Source: JBFKQC01 sp041627895
GTDB taxonomy: Bacteria; Pseudomonadota; Alphaproteobacteria; Rhodobacterales; Rhodobacteraceae
DNA: 6,655 bases
NCBI GenBank assembly: GCA_041627895.1
Contig: JBFKQC010000117.1
Coordinates: 1-6,655, forward strand
Direction of reading: 5' to 3'
Part shown: one piece after another, positions 1 through 6,109 of the stretch
How positions within the stretch are numbered: the stretch's first letter is position 1
How the letters are laid out: each line of letters begins with the position of its first letter
Program-made: the position numbers and the translations under genes
The notes under the pieces: model-generated
Seen by the model: the letters and a program-made list of their open reading frames with translations, nothing else
Told to the model about the DNA's origin: nothing
The model's database searches: none

Positions 1-648
1 CCCGGCGCCGACGTGCAGCGTGATGTGGGTCATGTCGACGCCGTGGTCGCGCAATGCGTCGAGCAGGGCCGGGTCGAAGTGCAACGAGGCGGTGGGCGCG
101 GCGACCGCGCCCGGGCGGGCGGCCCAGATTGCCTGATAATCGGTCTTGTCGGCCTCGTCGGCGGCACGGCGTGCGGCGATGTAGGGCGGCAGCGGCATCG
201 CGCCCGCCTCGGCCAGCGCCGCGTCGAACGCCTCGCCCTCGAGGTCGAAGGCCAGCGTGGCGGTGTCGCCGTCGCGGGCCACCAGGCGCGCCGACAGCCG
301 GTCGGAGAACCGCACCGCCTCGCCCGCTTTCAGCTTGCGCAGGGGCTTGACCAGCGCGCGCCAGTGGCCCTCGGGCGTGGGCTCCAGCAGCGTCGCCTCG
401 ATCTTCGCCTCGGCCGGGCCGTCGGCGGTGTCGCGGCGCCGGGTGCCGGTCAGCCGCGCCGGGATCACGCGGGTGTCGTTCAGGATCAGCCGGTCGCCGG
501 GCAGAAGATAGGCCGGCAGGTCGCGCACATGTGCGTCGATGGTCGAGGACGGCCCCGCCACCAGCAGCCGCGCCGAGGACCGCGGCCGCGCGGGCCGCGT
601 CGCGATCAGGTGCTCGGGCAGGTCGAAGTCGAAATCGGACAGCTTCAT
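1..648 (-). CDS. queA: S-adenosylmethionine:tRNA ribosyltransferase-isomerase QueA (3'-truncated by window edge)
   Basis: QueA transfers and isomerises the ribosyl group of S-adenosylmethionine onto 7-aminomethyl-7-deazaguanine at position 34 of GUN-anticodon tRNAs, giving epoxyqueuosine. It is a cytoplasmic enzyme of queuosine synthesis. The frame runs from an ATG at 648 to the window edge without a stop and encodes 216 residues of a protein usually about 350 long, so the C-terminal third is missing. Family hallmarks are visible: MKLSDFDFDLPEHLIA at the start, ILNDTRVIPARL (about 55-66), PLPPYI (152-157), a YQ..W segment (171-175), VAAPTASLHF (182-191) and HITLHVGAG (208-216). It lies 48 bp downstream of the AsmA-like gene on the same strand and is probably co-transcribed with it. 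No clear Shine-Dalgarno precedes the ATG, but the start fits the family N-terminus exactly. No frameshift is seen. The identification is very secure. Confidence 0.97.
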   Translation of the reverse strand, partial: MKLSDFDFDLPEHLIATRPARPRSSARLLVAGPSSTIDAHVRDLPAYLLPGDRLILNDTRVIPARLTGTRRRDTADGPAEAKIEATLLEPTPEGHWRALVKPLRKLKAGEAVRFSDRLSARLVARDGDTATLAFDLEGEAFDAALAEAGAMPLPPYIAARRAADEADKTDYQAIWAARPGAVAAPTASLHFDPALLDALRDHGVDMTHITLHVGAG

Positions 649-696
649 GGGGCGCGGTCTACAGCATGCGCCCGGGCGAAGGAAACCGCAGCGCGC

Positions 697-3600
697 TCAT
701 TGCCGGGCGATCGGCTGCGGCGGCGCCCGGCGGAAGATTTCGCGGAACGCGCCGGGGGTCAGGATCGACAGCGGGTTGACGCTGACGCGCGGCTCTTTCG
801 CCGCCCCGGTCATGCGGAAGTTGAAGCCGAACAGCCCATCGCGCCCGCGCGAGAAGATCTGCCCGATCCCGTTCAGGAAATAGACCGGCGAGACCACGCC
901 CTGCAGATCCAGCCGGTCGCCCGCGAGGTCGTAGACGCCGTCGAGCGAGATGCCGAGCGACGGGCCGACCGCGCTGGAGCCGAGAAGCACCAGGCGTTGC
1001 GGCGAAAGCTGGAAATCGGCCTCGACGTCGGTCAGCGTGATCCCGCCCGAGTTGAGCTGGTCCAGCAGGCCGACGATGCTGATCGCCGAGATCAGTTCGG
1101 TCAGCACGGAATTGCGGATCATCCGCGTGTTCTGGATGCGCAGGCGGCCGTTATAGACCCCGGTGGAACCGGCCGGGTTCAGCGTCAGGTCCAGCGTGCC
1201 GCCGCGCGCGTTGCGCAGGACGCCGGCATCGGCCAGGGCCGCGCCCGCGTCCTCGCTCAGCAGGCGGATCGCCGCGCCCGCCGGCGTCGGCACCACGGTG
1301 CCGTCGATCACCGCGCCGTCGTTGACCCGCCCGGCGAAGCGGCCGCTCAGCCCGGCGCCGGCGCGAAACTCGCCGCGGAACCGGGTGAGCGAAATGCCCT
1401 CGGTCACCGTCAGCCGGTCGAGCGTCAGCGACAGCGGCCCGGACTGGCTGCCGCCGTCGACGCCGTCTTCGGCGCTGCCGCCGAGGCTGGCGCGGCGCAG
1501 ATCGATGCGCCCGCCATTGACCGCGACCGCGGGGGATTGTCCCGGCGCGCGGCCGCGCAGCGTCACCGGCCCGTCCAGCCAGTCGCCGACCCGCACCCGG
1601 TCGAACTGGGCCGTGGCCAGCCCGCCGTCGTCACGCAGATCGACGACGCCGCTGGCCGACAGCCCGGGCGCCTGCAGGATCAGCCGGTCGATGGCGGGTT
1701 TCGGCCCCAGCCGGCCGGCGATTTCCAGCGTTCCGGTCGCGTTGCGCGGCTTTGACCAGTCGAGCGCGGCAAGACGCAGCCCGACCCGGTTCAGGTCGGA
1801 CCGCAGCGTGAACGCCGGCGCCTCGCCCTTGACCAGGTCGACGGCGATATCGGCCAGGCCGCCGCCGCTGACCGACCCCTGCGGCAACGCGATGCCGAAC
1901 TCGTCCAGCAGCGCCTGGCCAAGCTCGACCGTGCCATCCAGGCGCGACCGGCCGGCGTTTTCCGGCCCGAAGGCCTGGGTCCAGCGCACGTTCACCGGGA
2001 CCCGGCCGAGCCGGCCCTCGCCGCCGATCTCGATGCCCTGCGGGCTGGCGACCACGTCCAGCGCCGCGGCCTCGACCGGCCTGCCCTTGACCAGCCAGTC
2101 GGAATGCATGTCCAGCAGCCGGCCCTCGACCGCATAGCTCACGTCCTCGATCAGCACTTCGCGCAGCAGCTCGAACCCGATCGAGGTGCGCGTCACCGCG
2201 CGCCCCGTGGCCAGATCGACGGGCAGTTCGGCCCTGGTCATCAACTCGAAGGGCGGCAGGTCCAGAAGCGACAGCGCGGCGGTGATCGTGCTGTCGGTGG
2301 CCAGCGTGATGTCGGCCACGCCGGGCGTGCGGGTGACGTCGGGGATGCGGAAGACCGAGCCCGCCACGTCGATCGCGGCGCCCTGGGGCGGTTCCACGGT
2401 GCCCTCTTCGACGACCAGGGTAAAGGTCTTGCCGGTCAGGCTGGCATAGCCGGCGCCGCCGGTCACGTGCGGCAGCGTGCGGATCACCCGCACCGTCGCG
2501 TCCGAATAGACGAAGCTCAGCGATATCTGCGGCGGCGCGCCGGTGCGGAAGCGGAACGCGCCGGCAAGGTCCGAGATCGCGCCGCCGAGCACGTTGCGCT
2601 GCAGCCAGTCGCGCGCGCCCGGCGCCACCGCCACCGGCCAGAGCGCCGCCAGCCGGTCGAGCGTGATCGTGTTCAGGCCGAGATCGAGCGCGGCGTGCCA
2701 GCCCGACTCGGTGGCGCGGATCCGGCCCTTGCCGCGGAACCTCCGGTCCTCGTCCAGCAGCGCGACCTGGCCGATATCCAGGGTGAAGGGGTCCAGCCGC
2801 AGCCGGAAGTCGATGGCGCCGCGCGGGAACCGCATCGGCTCGGCGAAAACGCCCTGGGGCTGCAGGCTGGCGTCGGAAAGCTGGAACTGGCCGACCAGCG
2901 TCTCGGGCCAGCCGGCGCGGAAATCGTCCAGCAGCGCGCGGCCCTCGGCGGTCACCCGCCCCGCCTCGGTCTGGACCGACAGCCGGTTGAAGGCCAGCGT
3001 CTGGGTCTCGGGCTGGTACTCGACATAGGCCTGGCCGCGCTGAAAGGCGATCGGCGGCGTGTCCTCGGTGGGCCGCACCGCGCCGGCGCCGACCTCGAGC
3101 GTGCCGGCAAAGCCGTCGATCACCCCCTCGGCGTCGATGCTGGCGCGCAGCGCACCGGAAATCGGCGCGTCGAGCACCGCAAGGAACGCCAGCGCCGGCG
3201 ACTGCGCGGCGATATCCGCGGCGGCGGCGTTCTCGAAGGTTGCGGTCAGCGTGGCCTTGGCCGAGCCCTTTTCCGTGCGGAAGCCGATCACGGTGGTCGC
3301 CAGCTCCTCGGTGCCGTTGAACACATCCGCGGCGACGGTCAGATCCAGGCTGCCGGCGCTCTGGTTCAGCTCGATCCGGCCCTCGGTGACCTGCCAGATG
3401 CGGCCCGAGCGCCCGTCCTCCAGCGTGATCGTCAGCTGGTCGGCGGCGATCCGGTCGAGCCCGGACAGCGGTTCCGTGGCGAAGACCCGGTCGAGGCCGT
3501 CGAGCACGCCGGCGAGCGTGCCGCTGGTGCCCGCGCCGGTGCCGAGCGACAATGCGAAGGTGCCGTCGGCGCCGCGCCGGACGGTGATCTGCGCCCCCGA

Positions 3601-3999
3601 CAGGCGCACCGCGGTCATCGACGGCGCGCCCTGCAGCAGCTTGCGGGTGTCGAGCCGCGCGCGCACCTCGTTCAGCCGCGCGATCTCGGCGCCGCTGTCG
3701 TCGAATATGCCGAGATTGCGCAGCCGCACCCGCGGACGGATCGAGCGTTCCAGAACCAGATCGACATTGTCGAGCGTGATCCGCCCGGTCCCCATTGCCT
3801 CGTTCAGGCGGGTCTCGATTCGCTCGGACAGCCAGCCCGGCGCGCGCAGCGTCGCCCCGGTCAGCGACACGATCAGCACCGGCAGCCCGACCACCAGCAC
3901 GGCGACGCTGATCACCAGCATCAGCCCGCCGCGCGACCGCCGGCGCCGGCGCCGTTTCGGCGCCGCCTGCTGCTCTTGCTCCGGTTTCGCCTGGGCCAT
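697..3999 (-). CDS. AsmA/YhdP-like membrane-anchored protein (DUF3971 / AsmA-like C-terminal region)
   Basis: This 1100-residue protein resembles the alphaproteobacterial DUF3971/AsmA_2 family, related to E. coli YhdP (about 1270 residues). AsmA-like proteins are bridge-type envelope proteins linked to phospholipid movement between inner and outer membranes and to outer-membrane homeostasis. Seen in the sequence: a basic cytoplasmic N-terminus (KRRRRRRSRGG, about 15-25), one transmembrane helix (about 26-49), then a long periplasmic region rich in alternating beta-strand patterns. A GARDWLQRN segment near 461-469 is typical of DUF3971. The C-terminus, from about 960, has the family pattern: GTLDLTLN, a G.YDL.G.....G repeat, FGFNFRMTG (1057-1065) and NPLSILTPGAFREIF (1075-1089). 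The ATG at 3999 has GGAGA 5 nt upstream, which supports this start. It is divergent from the peroxiredoxin gene and followed by queA. The exact substrate and role in this organism are inferred from the family only; there are no catalytic residues to read. Confidence 0.9.
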   Translation of the reverse strand: MAQAKPEQEQQAAPKRRRRRRSRGGLMLVISVAVLVVGLPVLIVSLTGATLRAPGWLSERIETRLNEAMGTGRITLDNVDLVLERSIRPRVRLRNLGIFDDSGAEIARLNEVRARLDTRKLLQGAPSMTAVRLSGAQITVRRGADGTFALSLGTGAGTSGTLAGVLDGLDRVFATEPLSGLDRIAADQLTITLEDGRSGRIWQVTEGRIELNQSAGSLDLTVAADVFNGTEELATTVIGFRTEKGSAKATLTATFENAAAADIAAQSPALAFLAVLDAPISGALRASIDAEGVIDGFAGTLEVGAGAVRPTEDTPPIAFQRGQAYVEYQPETQTLAFNRLSVQTEAGRVTAEGRALLDDFRAGWPETLVGQFQLSDASLQPQGVFAEPMRFPRGAIDFRLRLDPFTLDIGQVALLDEDRRFRGKGRIRATESGWHAALDLGLNTITLDRLAALWPVAVAPGARDWLQRNVLGGAISDLAGAFRFRTGAPPQISLSFVYSDATVRVIRTLPHVTGGAGYASLTGKTFTLVVEEGTVEPPQGAAIDVAGSVFRIPDVTRTPGVADITLATDSTITAALSLLDLPPFELMTRAELPVDLATGRAVTRTSIGFELLREVLIEDVSYAVEGRLLDMHSDWLVKGRPVEAAALDVVASPQGIEIGGEGRLGRVPVNVRWTQAFGPENAGRSRLDGTVELGQALLDEFGIALPQGSVSGGGLADIAVDLVKGEAPAFTLRSDLNRVGLRLAALDWSKPRNATGTLEIAGRLGPKPAIDRLILQAPGLSASGVVDLRDDGGLATAQFDRVRVGDWLDGPVTLRGRAPGQSPAVAVNGGRIDLRRASLGGSAEDGVDGGSQSGPLSLTLDRLTVTEGISLTRFRGEFRAGAGLSGRFAGRVNDGAVIDGTVVPTPAGAAIRLLSEDAGAALADAGVLRNARGGTLDLTLNPAGSTGVYNGRLRIQNTRMIRNSVLTELISAISIVGLLDQLNSGGITLTDVEADFQLSPQRLVLLGSSAVGPSLGISLDGVYDLAGDRLDLQGVVSPVYFLNGIGQIFSRGRDGLFGFNFRMTGAAKEPRVSVNPLSILTPGAFREIFRRAPPQPIARQ

Positions 4000-4004
4000 C
4001 CGTC

Positions 4005-4009
4005 TCTCC
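4005..4009 (-). promoter_or_regulatory. Shine-Dalgarno of the AsmA-like gene
   Basis: Read on the minus strand, GGAGA lies 5 nt before the ATG whose first base is 3999. It fixes the start of the AsmA-like protein just ahead of its basic tail and transmembrane helix. Confidence 0.6.
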
Positions 4010-4105
4010 GAAAGCGTCCCCCGCGGCGGCCTCTCGTCGCGGTCCGGCGTATTGCCTCTTTATCTTCGCGCGCCGCGCCCTAGAACGACAGCCGTCATTA
4101 CCATC

Positions 4106-4110
4106 AAGGA
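4106..4110 (+). promoter_or_regulatory. Probable Shine-Dalgarno of the peroxiredoxin gene
   Basis: AAGGA ends 12 nt before the ATG at 4123. This spacing is long but usable. No better start codon with a better site is seen nearby, and the protein start (MPETGQTAPDFTLP) fits the family. Confidence 0.45.
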
Positions 4111-4122
4111 CCAGAATAGCAC

Positions 4123-4584
4123 ATGCCCGAGACCGGACAGACCGCCCCCGATTTCACCCTGCCCCGCGACGGCGGCGGCGACGTTACGCTGTCGGCGCTG
4201 CGGCCGAAGGCCGTGGTACTGTATTTCTACCCCAAAGACGACACGTCGGGCTGCACGCTGGAGGCGCAGGACTTCAGCGAACACCTGGCGGCGTTCCGCG
4301 CCGCGGGGGCCGAGGTGCTGGGCGTCTCGAAGGACAGCGTCGCGCGCCACGACCGGTTCCGCGACAAGTACGACCTGGGCGTGACGCTTCTGTCGGATGC
4401 CGGTGGCGAGGTCTGCGAGCGCTATGGCACCTGGGTCGAGAAAAGCATGTATGGCAAGAAATTCATGGGGATAGAGCGCGCGACCTTCCTGATCGACGGG
4501 ACCGGGGCGATCGCGCAGGTGTGGCGCCGGGTGAAGGTGCCCGGCCATGTCGCCGAGGTGCTGGACGCCGCCCGCGCGCTGTGA
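4123..4584 (+). CDS. bcp: Thioredoxin-dependent peroxiredoxin, Bcp/PrxQ type
   Basis: This 153-residue cytoplasmic thiol peroxidase reduces hydrogen peroxide and organic hydroperoxides, normally regenerated by thioredoxin. It has the usual Bcp length (E. coli about 156). The order is TAPDFTLP (7-14), the core strand VVLYFYPKD (31-39), and the active-site motif P37...T41..C44 within PKDDTSGCTLEA. LLSD follows at 89-92, and a conserved Arg (R119) sits in GIERATFLID. C44 is the peroxidatic Cys by alignment with E. coli C45. The position of E. coli C50, five residues later, is Q49 here, so the usual resolving Cys of that subtype is absent. C98 matches E. coli C99, a non-essential Cys in that enzyme. 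It is therefore probably a 1-Cys-like Bcp that uses an external thiol or another partner. The gene is divergent from the AsmA-like gene and 211 bp ahead of the M23 peptidase. Possible oxidative-stress control cannot be read from the sequence. Confidence 0.95.
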   Translation: MPETGQTAPDFTLPRDGGGDVTLSALRPKAVVLYFYPKDDTSGCTLEAQDFSEHLAAFRAAGAEVLGVSKDSVARHDRFRDKYDLGVTLLSDAGGEVCERYGTWVEKSMYGKKFMGIERATFLIDGTGAIAQVWRRVKVPGHVAEVLDAARAL

Positions 4585-4629
4585 CCGCGCAGGCGGCACG
4601 CGTCGCGGCGGCCGGTTGCGCGTACCGGG

Positions 4630-4645
4630 TCCGCCGATCGGCGGA
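4630..4645. repeat. Perfect 16-bp palindrome TCCGCCGATCGGCGGA
   Basis: This perfect inverted repeat lies 45 bp after the peroxiredoxin stop and about 150 bp before the peptidase start. In RNA it could fold into a short GC-rich hairpin. No T-run follows (the next bases are AACTTGCC), so it is not a canonical intrinsic terminator. It could be a dyad operator, a weak hairpin at the end of the peroxiredoxin transcript, or chance in high-GC DNA. Confidence 0.4.
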
Positions 4646-4693
4646 AACTTGCCAATGTCAATCGGATTCGGGCTGATTTTCCGGGGAGTTGCC

Positions 4694-4699
4694 TAAAAT
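4694..4699 (+). promoter_or_regulatory. Possible -10 element (TAAAAT) upstream of the peptidase gene
   Basis: TAAAAT matches the sigma-70 -10 consensus at 5 of 6 positions in an otherwise GC-rich stretch, and the surrounding 4646-4710 is the most AT-rich part of this 211-bp gap. No good -35 hexamer sits 16-18 bp upstream. Alphaproteobacterial promoters are often poorly conserved. If used, transcription would start near 4706, giving a leader of about 90 nt before the preferred GTG start. Confidence 0.25.
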
Positions 4700-4782
4700 C
4701 CTTGCAGCAAAGGCATGCGCCCGCTAAGCACCCCCGAGCGCGGCCGGTTGGGGACGGGCCAGCGAAAAAGGGACGGGGAAAC

Positions 4783-4791
4783 GGGGGCAGG
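4783..4791 (+). promoter_or_regulatory. Purine-rich ribosome binding region deciding the GTG start of the M23 peptidase
   Basis: GGGGGCAGG lies 4 nt before the in-frame GTG at 4796. The competing upstream ATG at 4715 has AAAGG only 1 nt away, too close to act as a Shine-Dalgarno. Together with the family-like N-terminus beginning at the GTG, this favours 4796. Confidence 0.45.
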
Positions 4792-4795
4792 TCGG

Positions 4796-6109
4796 GTGAC
4801 CTCACGGCTTATCCATTGGATACACGTTCATCTGGAACGTGCCTTTCCCGAGCAGCGGGTCTTTCTGCGCTCGGACAGCGACACCAAATTCATTCGGCTT
4901 TCTTCCGGCACGCAGGCGCTGGCCTGGACCGGCAGCGCGGCCTTCGTCGGCTGGGCGATCATCGCCACGGCGATCCTGCTGATGGATTCGATCGGCTCCG
5001 GCAGCCTGCGCGAGCAGGCCGAGCGCGAGCAGCGGCTCTACGAGAACCGGCTGAACTCGCTGAGCCAGGAGCGCGACCAGCGCGCGGCCGAGGCGCGCGA
5101 TGCCCAGGGCCGGTTCAACGCCGCGCTGGAACAGATTTCGGTGATGCAGTCGGCCTTGCTGGCCTCGGAGGACCGGCGCCGCGAGCTGGAAACCGGGATC
5201 GAGGTGATCCAGGCGACGCTGCGCCGCACGATGAAGGACCGCGACTCGGCCCGCGGCGAGCTGGATCTCGCGCGGTCCGGCCAGGATGCGGGCCGCGAGA
5301 CCGAGGCGCTGGCATCCGGCGACGCCGCGGCGACGCTCGACTATCTGACCGCGGCGCTGCACGGCGCGGCGGAAGAGCGCGACAACATGGCGGCGATCGC
5401 CGCCGAGGCACGGCTGGCGGTGGACGAACTGGTCCACGAACGCCGCCTGCTGGAAGAGCGCAACAACACCATCTTCACCCAGCTCGAGGACGCGGTCAGC
5501 GTCTCGCTCGAGCCGCTGGACAAGATGTTCTCGGCCGCCGGCCTGTCGGCGGATTCGATCCTGGATACCGTGCGGCGCGGCTATTCCGGCCAGGGCGGGC
5601 CGCTGACGCCGCTCAGGTTCTCGACCAAGGGGCAAGAGCCCGACGCCGACAGCCTGCGCGCCAACGGCATCCTGCAAAAGCTCGACCGGATGAACCTGTA
5701 CCGGATCGCGCTGCAGAAGACGCCGTTCGCGCTGCCGGTCAGGTCGGCCTTCCGCTATACCAGCGGTTTCGGCCCGCGCTGGGGCCGGATGCACAACGGC
5801 ACGGATTTCGCCGCATCGCACGGCACGCCGATCTATTCCACCGCCGACGGCGTGGTGACCCATGCCGACTGGCTGTCGGGTTATGGCCGCCTGATCAAGA
5901 TCCAGCACGAGTTCGGCATCGAGACGCGCTATGCGCATCTCGCGAAAATTCGCGTGAATGTCGGGCAAAGGGTCTCGCGCGGAGAGCGGATTGGTGATAT
6001 GGGGAACTCCGGCCGTTCCACCGGCACGCACCTCCACTACGAAGTCCGAATTGGCGGCAAGGCCGTCAACCCGATGACCTACATCAAGGCAGCCAGAGAT
6101 GTTTTCTAA
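4796..6109 (+). CDS. Membrane-anchored coiled-coil M23 (LytM) peptidoglycan endopeptidase
   Basis: This 437-residue zinc metallopeptidase of family M23 probably cleaves peptide cross-links of peptidoglycan in the periplasm. Numbering is from the GTG start. A short cytoplasmic N-terminus contains LERAFPEQRVFLRSD; one transmembrane helix follows at about 42-64 (AFVGWAIIATAILLMD). A long charged coiled coil runs over about 71-163, with a second helical part at about 178-230. The C-terminal LytM domain covers about 318-430. All catalytic positions are present: zinc ligands H333 and D337 (MHNGTDF), H381 (YAHL), and H412/H414 in THLHYEV. It should therefore be active rather than an EnvC-like degenerate activator. 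An in-frame ATG at 4715 would add 27 low-complexity residues and has a poor ribosome site, so the GTG is preferred. The stop overlaps the bactofilin start by 11 bp. The architecture resembles the LmdC-type bitopic M23 peptidases that work with bactofilins in alphaproteobacteria. The exact bond cleaved is unknown. Confidence 0.92.
   Translation: MTSRLIHWIHVHLERAFPEQRVFLRSDSDTKFIRLSSGTQALAWTGSAAFVGWAIIATAILLMDSIGSGSLREQAEREQRLYENRLNSLSQERDQRAAEARDAQGRFNAALEQISVMQSALLASEDRRRELETGIEVIQATLRRTMKDRDSARGELDLARSGQDAGRETEALASGDAAATLDYLTAALHGAAEERDNMAAIAAEARLAVDELVHERRLLEERNNTIFTQLEDAVSVSLEPLDKMFSAAGLSADSILDTVRRGYSGQGGPLTPLRFSTKGQEPDADSLRANGILQKLDRMNLYRIALQKTPFALPVRSAFRYTSGFGPRWGRMHNGTDFAASHGTPIYSTADGVVTHADWLSGYGRLIKIQHEFGIETRYAHLAKIRVNVGQRVSRGERIGDMGNSGRSTGTHLHYEVRIGGKAVNPMTYIKAARDVF
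6086..6089 (+). promoter_or_regulatory. Shine-Dalgarno of the bactofilin gene, inside the peptidase CDS
   Basis: AAGG sits 9 nt before the ATG at 6099, within the last codons of the peptidase gene. It supports this start and suggests translational coupling. Confidence 0.5.

Larger units (their letters stand above)
4000..4122. promoter_or_regulatory. Divergent intergenic region between the AsmA-like gene and the peroxiredoxin gene
   Basis: These 123 bp lie between two divergent start codons, so they must hold, or lead from, promoters for both directions. The most AT-rich part is around 4051-4066 (TTGCCTCTTTATCTT), with a second relatively AT-rich stretch at 4096-4118. I cannot assign a convincing -35/-10 pair on either strand. 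The TTGCCT at 4052-4057 is about 23 bp from TAGAAC (4081-4086), which is too far for a normal sigma-70 promoter. No strong palindrome or known operator, such as an OxyR-like site, was recognised. The promoter role is inferred from gene orientation only. Confidence 0.45.

Noticed and set aside
649..696. Promoter or terminator between the AsmA-like gene and queA
   Set aside because: The 48 bp contain only a short CGCCCGGGCG palindrome and no T-run or convincing promoter hexamers.
13..1755. Long plus-strand open frame (580 codons) over queA and the AsmA-like gene
   Set aside because: Its predicted product is Arg/Gly/Ala/Gln-rich low-complexity sequence without any domain. It is antisense to two clearly recognised genes and is explained by GC-rich third positions removing stops.
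2104..4083. Long plus-strand open frames (659 and 441 codons, the latter 3059-4384) opposite the AsmA-like gene
   Set aside because: They are compositional shadows of the minus-strand gene. Their translations have no fold-like patterns, and the 3059-4384 frame also runs through the peroxiredoxin gene.
4052..4086. Sigma-70 promoter TTGCCT...TAGAAC for the peroxiredoxin gene
   Set aside because: The spacer is about 23 bp, outside the usual 16-18, and the -10 match is weak.
4060..4599. Minus-strand open frame opposite the peroxiredoxin gene
   Set aside because: It is a mirror of the conserved peroxiredoxin frame and has no recognisable domain.
4630..4650. Intrinsic terminator for the peroxiredoxin gene
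   Set aside because: The hairpin is there but is followed by AACTTGCC rather than a T-run, so only a palindrome is reported.
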